A DNA stretch of 19,601 bases from Clostridiaceae bacterium (GTDB lineage: Bacteria > Bacillota > Clostridia > Oscillospirales > Butyricicoccaceae). The notes below the pieces were generated by a model. It was not told where the DNA came from, made no database searches, and saw only the letters and a list, made by a program, of their open reading frames with translations. The translations under genes and the position numbers were made by a program. Where the stretch lies: NCBI GenBank assembly GCA_018383195.1, contig JAGZOP010000040.1, forward strand, positions 1-19,601, read 5' to 3'. Shown here in pieces: positions 7,755 through 14,108 of the stretch; the stretch's first letter is position 1, and each line of letters starts with the position of its first letter.

Positions 7755-8573
7755 ATGATGGATCTCAACCGCGTGAATGCATATATGGAACGTGTAGCAC
7801 GGTCTGAGCATGAAACGTTCAAACCAGTCGGCACCAAATTCAAGGTTGGGCTTGACCTTGGCACCGCATATATCGTCCTCGTTGTGCTTGACGAGGAAAA
7901 TAACCCGATCGCCTGCGAAAAACGGGCGGCAAGCGTCCTCAAGGACGGCGTGGTTATGGATTATTCCGGTGCGCTGCGCATTGTGCGCGAATTGAAGGCA
8001 AAGCTGGAAGAACGCATTGGCACCGAACTCGTCAACTGTGCGATTGCGATGCCTGCCGGAACCGAATCCAGTGCCCGCACGCATCAGTATGTGGCAGAAG
8101 GCGCGGGATTTGAGGTGACAAACGTGCTCGACGAGCCGAGCGCGGCGAATTCCATCTATCAGATCGAAGATGGTGTGGTTGTCGATATCGGCGGCGGCAC
8201 CACCGGTCTTGCCATTTTGAAAGGCGGGAAAGTGGTTCAGATTGAGGACGAACCGACCGGCGGCACCCATGTGACGCTGGTACTTGCGGGCAATTATCAC
8301 ATCCCGTTCGATGAGGCGGAGAAAATCAAGCAGGATTATGCGCGGCATCGCGAGATTCTGCCGGTTGTCAAAGCCGTACTCGAAAAAATGTCGTCTATTG
8401 TACGGCGGTATGTGAATAAAGATGAAGTGGATACCCTGTATCTCTGCGGCGGCACCTGCTGCCTGACAGGAATCGAAGGCATCTTCGAAAAGGAAACCGG
8501 AATCCATACCATCAAGCCTGCCGATCCGTTTCTGGTCACGCCCGCCGGGATTGCAATGAACTGTATCGTTTGA
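7755..8573 (+). CDS. eutJ: EutJ, Hsp70/actin-fold ATPase-like protein
   Basis: The 272-residue product matches EutJ (about 278), an ASKHA-fold protein encoded in most eut and some pdu clusters and presumed to act as a chaperone; its exact role is unproven. Visible motifs are phosphate-1 'VGLDLGTAYIVLVVLDEE' (residues 31-48), phosphate-2 'VVVDIGGGTTGLAILKGG' (about 142-158) and the adenosine motif 'LCGGTCCLTGIEGIF' (about 231). Two adjacent ATGs (7755, 7758) are possible; AAGGA at 7741-7745 serves either. It sits between the phosphotransacylase and the TIGR02536-type gene. Confidence 0.94.
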   Translation: MMDLNRVNAYMERVARSEHETFKPVGTKFKVGLDLGTAYIVLVVLDEENNPIACEKRAASVLKDGVVMDYSGALRIVRELKAKLEERIGTELVNCAIAMPAGTESSARTHQYVAEGAGFEVTNVLDEPSAANSIYQIEDGVVVDIGGGTTGLAILKGGKVVQIEDEPTGGTHVTLVLAGNYHIPFDEAEKIKQDYARHREILPVVKAVLEKMSSIVRRYVNKDEVDTLYLCGGTCCLTGIEGIFEKETGIHTIKPADPFLVTPAGIAMNCIV

Positions 8574-8604
8574 TCGATCCTATATGCAGAAAGGAGGGGA
8601 GAGA

Positions 8605-9351
8605 ATGGATTTCAATGCATTGGTAGACGAAATTGTCGCCCGTGTTGCCGCCAAAATGGAGGCTGCGGAAGATGCATGCTGCTCTTGCACAGAAGCGGCA
8701 GACGGAAAACCCGGTCTGCTGATTCTGACACAGGAGCACGGCAACGTCTGCCACTCTATGCTGGACAGTAAACGGCTGCAGGAATATTACCGCACGGACT
8801 GCGCACTCGTGAAGGAGTATCAATGTGAAATCACGGATTATGAAGCTGTGATTTTGTTTGACCTGACAGTGGACGCTCTGACGCGGCTTGCCGGTGGCGT
8901 GTGCGATACACCTTTTACGGCGCTTGCACAGCAGGCAATCCTGCACGGCAAGAAAATTTTTGTGCCGCAGGAGGCGGTTGAGCTGTTCCAGTATGCAGAA
9001 ACCGTTCCATCCGCCTACTATCAAATGCTGCTTGACAAGCTGACGCTGCTGAAAGAATCCGGCGTTGTCATTTGTCCGGCGGTAGGTCTGGAGGATGCAA
9101 TCCTTTCAGGCGAAGTCAAGACCGCGTGTGCACCGGCTGCGGCAGAGCCGCCCAAGCAGGCTGCACCTGCACCGGAAGCGAAGAAAGCGGGACGCGAGGA
9201 GACTATCTCCAAGCGCATCATTACCGAGCGCGATATTGCGGCGGTGTATGACCGTGATTTGACAGCGGTGCATGTCGGCGAACGGTCGATTCTCACCGAT
9301 TTGGCGCGTGAATACGCGGCAAGCCGCGGTGTGGCGATTGTAAAGGAGTAA
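8605..9351 (+). CDS. Uncharacterised ethanolamine utilisation protein (TIGR02536-like)
   Basis: This 248-residue protein resembles the family of unknown function found only in Firmicutes eut clusters (TIGR02536, 'eut_hyp'), recognised from memory rather than a search. Residues 1-20 ('MDFNALVDEIVARVAAKM') form an encapsulation-type amphipathic helix, followed by a Cys-containing linker ('DACCSCTEAADG'). The middle, about 30-160, looks like a flavoprotein/Rossmann-type domain ('LLILTQEHGNVCHSM', 'VILFDLTVDALTRLAGG', 'GKKIFVPQEAVELF'). An Ala/Pro/Lys linker follows. The C-terminal 50 residues ('SKRIITERDIAAVYDRDLT', 'SILTDLAREYAASRGV') form a small domain shared with several microcompartment proteins. 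ATG 8605 has AGGAGGGG (8592-8599) at good spacing, so ATG 8584 is less likely. Confidence 0.8.
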   Translation: MDFNALVDEIVARVAAKMEAAEDACCSCTEAADGKPGLLILTQEHGNVCHSMLDSKRLQEYYRTDCALVKEYQCEITDYEAVILFDLTVDALTRLAGGVCDTPFTALAQQAILHGKKIFVPQEAVELFQYAETVPSAYYQMLLDKLTLLKESGVVICPAVGLEDAILSGEVKTACAPAAAEPPKQAAPAPEAKKAGREETISKRIITERDIAAVYDRDLTAVHVGERSILTDLAREYAASRGVAIVKE

Positions 9352-9359
9352 CCCAGAGT

Positions 9360-9394
9360 GCCAGTCCGGCAGTGCGGTGCGCCGCGGGACTGGC
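9360..9394 (+). other. Two-tiered intercistronic hairpin upstream of eutN
   Basis: GCCAGTCC (9360-9367) pairs perfectly with GGACTGGC (9387-9394), and inside it GCGG (9374-9377) pairs with CCGC (9382-9385). It occupies the 68-base gap before eutN and lacks a U-tract. It is probably an mRNA stability or processing element, by inference only. Confidence 0.5.
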
Positions 9395-9419
9395 GTTCCC
9401 AAAAGCAGGTGGATGAAAT

Positions 9420-9704
9420 ATGAGAGTTGCAAAAGTAATCGGCAATATCTGGTCGACGCGCAAGGAGGAGAAGCTCAGCGGCTTCAAGCTGCTGATTGTC
9501 CAGCCCATCAATATTCTGGACGGTACGCTTGACAAAGCGCCGATTGTGGCAGCCGATACCATTGGAGCCGGCGTGGGCGAAACAGTCATTGTCGTCGGCG
9601 GCAGCTCGGCGCGCAGCGCGGCGGGCGATATGAGTGTCCCGGTGGATGCGACGGTGGTCGGCATTGTCGATGACCAGGAGATCGACCCGGGCGTGCTGCA
9701 ATAA
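9420..9704 (+). CDS. eutN: Microcompartment vertex protein EutN (BMC-P)
   Basis: EutN/CcmL-family proteins form pentamers that cap the vertices of the polyhedral shell. The 94-residue product begins 'MRVAKVIGNIWSTRKEEKL' and contains 'LIVQPINILDG', 'PIVAADTIGAGVGETVIVVG', 'GSSAR' and 'VDATVVGIVDDQEID', all characteristic. The start ATG follows AGGTGG. It is the only pentamer gene in the window. Confidence 0.96.
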   Translation: MRVAKVIGNIWSTRKEEKLSGFKLLIVQPINILDGTLDKAPIVAADTIGAGVGETVIVVGGSSARSAAGDMSVPVDATVVGIVDDQEIDPGVLQ

Positions 9705-9719
9705 GGTGGTGAAAGCAGA

Positions 9720-11078
9720 ATGAATCTGATCGAAGCGGTCAAGGCCGCGGGTATCGTCGGCGCGGGCGGCGCGGGTTTTCCAACCCATGTCAAGCTGAAT
9801 ACCAAAGCCGAATGGTTTATCGTGAATGCGGCAGAATGTGAGCCGCTGATCGAAACCGACAAATACCTGTGCCGTACCTATGCTGACCGTATCGTTGTCG
9901 CAGCGACTGCGATTGCAACCCATTTGGGTGCAGCGCATACCGTTATCGCACTCAAGCGTAAATATGAGCCTGAGATTGCGGCGCTGCAAGCAGCGATCGA
10001 CAAAGCGGGAGCGGCGATCAAGCTTTTCCCGATGGAAACCTTCTATCCTGCGGGCGACGAACAAACCATGGTGCAGCTCGTCACCGGTAAGACCGTACCT
10101 GAACGCGGTCTGCCGATTGATGTGGGCGCGGTGGTGGATAACGTGGGAACGCTGCTCAATATCTATGGTGCGCTGACCGAGGGCGCGGGCGTTTCGTCTA
10201 AGTTCCTCAGCGTAACCGGAGAGGTGCGCGAACCCATTATGCTTCACGTGCCGATTGGTACGGCGATTACAGAGTGCATCGAGGCTGCGGCGCCGAAGAT
10301 TAGCGACTATGCTGTGATTTTGGGCGGACCGATGATGGGTAAAGTTGTTGTAGACCGGGACGCAATCAAGTCGGCGGTTGTCACCAAGACAACCGGCAAC
10401 CTGCTTGTCCTGCCGCGTGACCATTATCTGATTACGCGGGCGCAGCGTCCGATTGAGCGCATTGCAGCGCAGGCACGTTCTGCGTGCATTCAGTGCCGCA
10501 TGTGCACCGATCTTTGCCCGCGTTACCTGATCGGTCATCAAATCCGACCGAATCTTGTCATGCGCAACCTGTATCGTGAAAAGTTTATCGAAGATGACGG
10601 CGAATTCCTCCGTGCGTTTGGTGACGCGGCAAACTGCTGCTCGTGCGGCGTGTGTGAGATGTTCGCCTGCCCGATGGGGCTGAGTCCGCGTAAGGTCAAT
10701 GAATACATGAAGGGGCAGCTGCGGGAACGCGGCATTCAGATGCCCCGCAATATGGTTTGCGAGGCGCAGGAGGATATCAACCTGCATCGTATTCCGACCG
10801 GCAGACTCGTGACCCGTTTGGGACTCGCAGAATACTATGGCCTGCACGCACATGAATGCCTTGAGCTGGAGCCTGAAACGGTTTTCGTACCGTTCTCGCA
10901 GCACATCGGCAAACCGGCGGCGCCGGTCAAGAACGTCGGGGATTCCGTGGAAGCGGGAGAGCTGCTTGCGGCTGCGGCCGAAGGTGCACTCTCTGCCAAC
11001 ATCCATGCAAGCATCACCGGCGTGATTACAGAAATTACTCCGGCAGGGGCAAGAATTGCCCGCCGGAAGGAGGGATAA
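9720..11078 (+). CDS. PduS-like flavo/iron-sulfur reductase (RnfC-type, SLBB domain)
   Basis: PduS is a microcompartment flavoprotein with two [4Fe-4S] clusters that reduces cobalamin with NADH for adenosylation. The 452-residue product has the same architecture: an N-terminal Gly-rich flavin/NADH site 'GAGGAGFPTHVKL' (14-26) with 'NAAECEPLIETDKYL', an SLBB segment around 162-205, one cluster motif C256-x2-C259-x2-C262-x3-C266, a second at C306-x2-C309-x2-C312-x4-C317, and a C-terminal barrel-sandwich domain (about 388-450). Partner genes are EutT upstream and the PduT-like shell gene 3 bases downstream. I infer it delivers electrons for cob(I)alamin formation; NADH recycling is an alternative role. 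AAGGTGG precedes the ATG. Confidence 0.92.
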   Translation: MNLIEAVKAAGIVGAGGAGFPTHVKLNTKAEWFIVNAAECEPLIETDKYLCRTYADRIVVAATAIATHLGAAHTVIALKRKYEPEIAALQAAIDKAGAAIKLFPMETFYPAGDEQTMVQLVTGKTVPERGLPIDVGAVVDNVGTLLNIYGALTEGAGVSSKFLSVTGEVREPIMLHVPIGTAITECIEAAAPKISDYAVILGGPMMGKVVVDRDAIKSAVVTKTTGNLLVLPRDHYLITRAQRPIERIAAQARSACIQCRMCTDLCPRYLIGHQIRPNLVMRNLYREKFIEDDGEFLRAFGDAANCCSCGVCEMFACPMGLSPRKVNEYMKGQLRERGIQMPRNMVCEAQEDINLHRIPTGRLVTRLGLAEYYGLHAHECLELEPETVFVPFSQHIGKPAAPVKNVGDSVEAGELLAAAAEGALSANIHASITGVITEITPAGARIARRKEG

Positions 11079-11081
11079 ATA

Positions 11082-11621
11082 GTGGCACTTGCAATCGGCA
11101 TGATCGAGTTATCCAGTATTGCCCGCGGCATTGACACTTGTGACTATATGGTAAAGGCCGCACAGGTTGATCTTCTCCGCGCGTCCACTGTTTGCCCGGG
11201 TAAGTACATCATTATCGTGGCAGGCGATACGGGAGATGTCCGCGCGTCCATGGCAGAAGGCCGCAAGCGCGGCGCGCAGTTCGTGGTTGACGAGCTGATG
11301 ATTCCGAATATCCACGAGCAGCTCATCCCCGCGATCTCCATGACCAATCAGGTTGAGACACGCGGCGCGGTCGGTGTTCTGGAATTTTACTCGATTGCTT
11401 CCGCGATTACCGCAGCGGATGTGGCGGCGAAAGCAGCCAACATTACGCTCATTGAGGTGCGCACCGGTTATGCCATTGGCGGAAAGGGTTTCGTTACCCT
11501 GACCGGCGATGTTGGCGCGGTACGCGCGGCAGTTGAAGCGGCGTCAAGAGAAGCCGAGCTTCTGGTCGGCACGACGGTCATCCCGCGTCCGTCCAAGCAG
11601 GTTTTCGATTCGCTGCTTTGA
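11082..11621 (+). CDS. PduT-like tandem-BMC shell protein with pore cysteine
   Basis: The 179-residue protein has two BMC domains (about 1-90 and 95-179; the second begins 'VETRGAVGVLEFYSIASAI') and should form trimers. Cys38 ('ASTVCPGKYIII') lies at the position where PduT binds a [4Fe-4S] cluster in the central pore, so an electron-conducting shell protein is likely. Adjacent placement after the PduS-like gene matches the PduS-PduT partnership of propanediol compartments. The start is GTG 11082, with GGAAGGAGGG 8 bases upstream. The stop is followed by a 99-base structured gap before eutH. Confidence 0.92.
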   Translation: MALAIGMIELSSIARGIDTCDYMVKAAQVDLLRASTVCPGKYIIIVAGDTGDVRASMAEGRKRGAQFVVDELMIPNIHEQLIPAISMTNQVETRGAVGVLEFYSIASAITAADVAAKAANITLIEVRTGYAIGGKGFVTLTGDVGAVRAAVEAASREAELLVGTTVIPRPSKQVFDSLL

Positions 11622-11630
11622 TGCAGAGCG

Positions 11631-11685
11631 GCATCGTATCGTGATACGGTGCTGTATTTTAAGGGGGGAACAGAAAAACTGTTCC
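11631..11685 (+). other. Paired RNA hairpins upstream of eutH
   Basis: Hairpin 1: GCATCGTAT (11631-11639) with ATACGGTGC (11644-11652), 9 bp with one G-U, loop CGTG. Hairpin 2: GGAACAG (11667-11673) with CTGTTCC (11679-11685), perfect 7 bp, loop AAAAA. They occupy the gap between the PduT-like gene and eutH. Neither is followed by a U-tract, so they look like mRNA structure rather than termination. The dual layout recalls EutV targets, but the loops lack the expected A-and-G pattern. Confidence 0.45.
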
Positions 11686-11720
11686 GTTGATGCATCCACA
11701 AATAAAGAGGAGGATAGCAA

Positions 11721-12914
11721 ATGAGCGTTTTTACAGAAAGCTTACAGGCCTGGATCTCCAACATTAACATCAACTCTGTCATTATGATGATTATGATGAT
11801 CTTCATGTTGGTCGGTGCAGTTGATAAGATCATGGGCAACAAGTTCGGTTACGGCGAACAGTTTGAAGAAGGCTTTAACGCGATTGGCCCTCTGGCGATC
11901 TCTATGGCCGGTGTCGTTGCGGCGGCTCCCGTCCTTGAGCAGATTCTTGGCCCAATCCTGAAGCCCCTTTACACCTCGATTGGTGCAGACGCTTCGATGT
12001 TTGCAACCACGCTGCTTGCATGTGATATGGGCGGTTACCCGCTGGCAATGCAGCTTGCAGCAAATGAATCCATTGGTAGCTTTGCAGGTCTGATCCTCGG
12101 CACCATGATGGGCCCGACTATCGTATTCACCATTCCGGTTGCGCTGGGCATCATCTCCAAGGAAGATCGTTCTTATCTGGGCGCAGGCGTTCTTGCCGGT
12201 ATGATTACCATTCCGATCGGCTGTATCGTTGGCGGTCTGGCAATGAATGCATTGACTGACTATGAGATGCAGATCGGTACCATCCTCATCAACCTCGTTC
12301 CGGTTATCGTAATCGCAGGTCTGATCGTAATCGGTCTGTGGTTTGCTCCGGCAAAGATGATCGCTGGCTTTAACGTATTCGGCAACGGCGTTACCATCGT
12401 CATCACGATTTTCACCGCAATCGCGGTATTCCAGCAGATTACCGGCATTATGTTCCCGCTGTTTGACGTCATGTCTACTGTCGATCCTGATATGGGCATG
12501 ACCCCGCTGAATAATGGTCTTCTGACCTGCGGCACGATTGGTATCGTCCTGATCGGTGCGTTCCCGATGGTCAAGTGGATTACCAACACCTTCGGCGGCG
12601 CGCTGAGCAAGGTTGGCGGCGCTCTGGGCATGAACGACAAGGCTTCTGCAGGTATGGTTGCGAACCTTGCGAACAACATCGCAATGTTCAACATCATGGG
12701 CGAAATGGACCCGAAGGGCAAGCTGCTGAACGTTGCATTCGCAGTATCCGCAGCATTCGTATTCGGCGACCATCTGGGCTTCACCGCTGGTGTTGACCAG
12801 AGCATGGTAACGCCGGTTATCATCGGCAAGCTGGTAGCTGGTATCACTGCGATCCTCGTAGCGAACCTGCTGGCTCCGAAGCTGCTGAGCAAGATCGACG
12901 CAGCAAACAAGTAA
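11721..12914 (+). CDS. eutH: Ethanolamine permease EutH
   Basis: This is an integral membrane protein that facilitates ethanolamine entry, mattering most when protonated substrate limits diffusion. The 397-residue product (family about 408) consists of roughly ten hydrophobic segments, for example residues 18-38 ('VIMMIMMIFMLVGA'), 54-76, 130-175, 190-215 and 222-245. Typical conserved pieces are 'NKFGYGEQFEEGFNA', 'MAGVVAAAPVLEQILGP', 'LACDMGGYPLAMQLA', 'LGTMMGPTIVFTIPVALG' and 'GDHLGFTAGVDQSMVTPVI'. GAGGAGG precedes the ATG. Confidence 0.96.
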   Translation: MSVFTESLQAWISNININSVIMMIMMIFMLVGAVDKIMGNKFGYGEQFEEGFNAIGPLAISMAGVVAAAPVLEQILGPILKPLYTSIGADASMFATTLLACDMGGYPLAMQLAANESIGSFAGLILGTMMGPTIVFTIPVALGIISKEDRSYLGAGVLAGMITIPIGCIVGGLAMNALTDYEMQIGTILINLVPVIVIAGLIVIGLWFAPAKMIAGFNVFGNGVTIVITIFTAIAVFQQITGIMFPLFDVMSTVDPDMGMTPLNNGLLTCGTIGIVLIGAFPMVKWITNTFGGALSKVGGALGMNDKASAGMVANLANNIAMFNIMGEMDPKGKLLNVAFAVSAAFVFGDHLGFTAGVDQSMVTPVIIGKLVAGITAILVANLLAPKLLSKIDAANK

Positions 12915-12939
12915 TCTTTCGCGAAAGGAAAGGTTCGTT

Positions 12940-13371
12940 ATGAACATTAGTGAAGCTTTGATCCGAGAGATCGTCGAAAAAGTCCTTGCAGAGAGTGTTT
13001 CGGGCGGCTGCGGTTTTGAGAAGCAGGTAGACCCGAGCGGCATCATCGGCATCAAGACCAATTCGGTTGAGTTGGTGCCTTTCGAAGGTCGTTCGGATGT
13101 TCTGCTGAAGGACGTTACAACGCTGGAAGAAGCACCCCGTATGGGCTGCGGCATTATGGAACTCAAGGACGGCGCCAGCTTTGAGTGGACGCTGACCTAT
13201 GACGAGTATGATATCGTGCTCGAGGGCAATCTTGAAATTGAAATTGATGGCCGCATTGTGAAGGCGGGTGTAGGCGACATTATCTACATCCCCAAGGGCA
13301 GCCACATTCATTTCCAGACGCCTGACCATACCAAGTACGTTTATACGGTTTATCCGGCAAACTGGCAGTAA
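12940..13371 (+). CDS. eutQ: Short EutQ-type cupin protein
   Basis: The 143-residue product contains the EutQ cupin domain ('MGCGIMELKDGASFEWTLTY', 'YDIVLEGNLEIEIDGRIVKA', 'VGDIIYIPKGSHIHFQTPD'). It lacks most of the N-terminal half of enteric EutQ (about 233 residues), which in Salmonella has acetate kinase activity. Residues 1-18 ('MNISEALIREIVEKVLAE') instead form an encapsulation-type helix followed by a Gly/Cys linker ('SGGCGFEK'). No separate acetate kinase gene is seen in the window, so whether this protein can make ATP from acetyl phosphate is open. AAAGGAAAGG precedes the ATG, 25 bases after eutH. Confidence 0.92.
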   Translation: MNISEALIREIVEKVLAESVSGGCGFEKQVDPSGIIGIKTNSVELVPFEGRSDVLLKDVTTLEEAPRMGCGIMELKDGASFEWTLTYDEYDIVLEGNLEIEIDGRIVKAGVGDIIYIPKGSHIHFQTPDHTKYVYTVYPANWQ

Positions 13372-13380
13372 ACTTATGAT

Positions 13381-13466
13381 TCTCCCGCGCACCGTGCACT
13401 TCCCAGCGGTGCGCGGGGGATTCTGCCCCAAACGGATGCTGACTTTTGAAAAGCCGGCATCCGTTT
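13381..13466 (+). other. Two long hairpins between eutQ and the DUF2284 gene
   Basis: Hairpin 1 pairs 13381-13394 with 13407-13420 (14 bp, very GC-rich, arms around CCCGCGCACCG). Hairpin 2 pairs 13430-13439 (AAACGGATGC) with 13457-13466 and extends inward through a CTTTT/AAAAG stem. No clean U-tract follows either, so full termination is doubtful. They probably protect the 3' end of the eut message or reduce read-through into the next gene. Confidence 0.55.
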
Positions 13467-13506
13467 ATGGCAGGTTTTCAAATCCGCAGAAAGGTGGAGG
13501 ATGCGC

Positions 13507-14058
13507 ATGGACTATCGGACAGAAGTCGCTGTTCGCGAGATTTCGGTTTCGCAGCTGCTTGACACGTACTACGATCCTGTAACCTTTCATATGTGTTGCA
13601 GTGGATGCTCGGAATATCAGAAGCGCTGGTCGTGTCCGCCCCATATGCCCGATACCAGAGAATGCTTTGCGGGATTCTCAAAGGCATACCTGATTGGCGT
13701 GAAGGTGATATACAGCGAACTGTGCCGCAGGGAGTCACGGCAGCCCGGGCGGCTGGAGGCTGTGCGGGAACGCACCTATGGCGCAGTTAAGAAGACCCTG
13801 CTCGAGCTGCAATTACAGCTCGAGGGACAATACCCGGGGGCATCGAGCATCGCGGCAGGGCGCTGTGAACAATGTGAGACATGTACGCGCGCACAGGGGA
13901 AACTGTGCCGCAAACCGCACCGCATGCGCTATTCTTTTTCGGCATTCTGCTTTGATTTGGGCAGGATTGCCGAGCACGAGCTGAATATGCCGCTCAAATG
14001 GTGCAGCGACGGACTGCCGGAATATAATGTCGCAATCGCGGCGCTGCTGATTCCATAA
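13507..14058 (+). CDS. Cys-rich predicted metal-binding protein (DUF2284)
   Basis: The 183-residue product carries 12 cysteines in two groups: C30, C31, C34, C43 and C53 near the N-terminus ('CCSGCSEYQKRWSCPPH'), and C120-x2-C123-x2-C126-x7-C134 ('CEQCETCTRAQGKLC') with C148 and C166. The 'WSCPP' and CxxCxxC pattern is that of DUF2284, proteins of unknown function thought to bind iron-sulfur clusters. ATG 13507 is preferred over ATG 13501 because AGGTGGAG (13493-13500) lies 6 bases upstream. It is the last + strand gene before a strong terminator. It could be co-transcribed with eut, but two hairpins separate it from eutQ, and I see no clear promoter of its own. Confidence 0.8.
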   Translation: MDYRTEVAVREISVSQLLDTYYDPVTFHMCCSGCSEYQKRWSCPPHMPDTRECFAGFSKAYLIGVKVIYSELCRRESRQPGRLEAVRERTYGAVKKTLLELQLQLEGQYPGASSIAAGRCEQCETCTRAQGKLCRKPHRMRYSFSAFCFDLGRIAEHELNMPLKWCSDGLPEYNVAIAALLIP

Positions 14059-14069
14059 CAGAACATGAA

Positions 14070-14104
14070 AAGGCGGTAAGGCTAAAAGCCTTACCGCCTT
14101 TTTT
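14070..14104 (+). terminator. Strong intrinsic terminator between convergent genes
   Basis: AAGGCGGTAAGGC (14070-14082) pairs perfectly with GCCTTACCGCCTT (14088-14100) around loop TAAAA, followed by T's to 14104. It ends the DUF2284/eut transcript. A's flank the left arm, so it may also work for ppk1, whose stop codon is 5 bases away on the other strand. Confidence 0.9.
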
Positions 14105-14108
14105 GCGC

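Noticed and set aside
9021..11006. 661-codon minus-strand frame opposite eutN and the PduS-like gene
   Set aside because: It spans three well-identified plus-strand genes, has no ribosome binding site, and its product is Arg/His-rich nonsense typical of shadow frames.
11631..11685. Dual hairpin upstream of eutH as a EutV (ANTAR) antitermination target
   Set aside because: The loops are CGTG and AAAAA rather than hexaloops with A at position 1 and G at position 4, and no terminator U-tract overlaps hairpin 2.
11742..13166. 474-codon minus-strand frame opposite eutH and eutQ
   Set aside because: Both plus-strand genes are recognised families; the antisense product has no recognisable domain.
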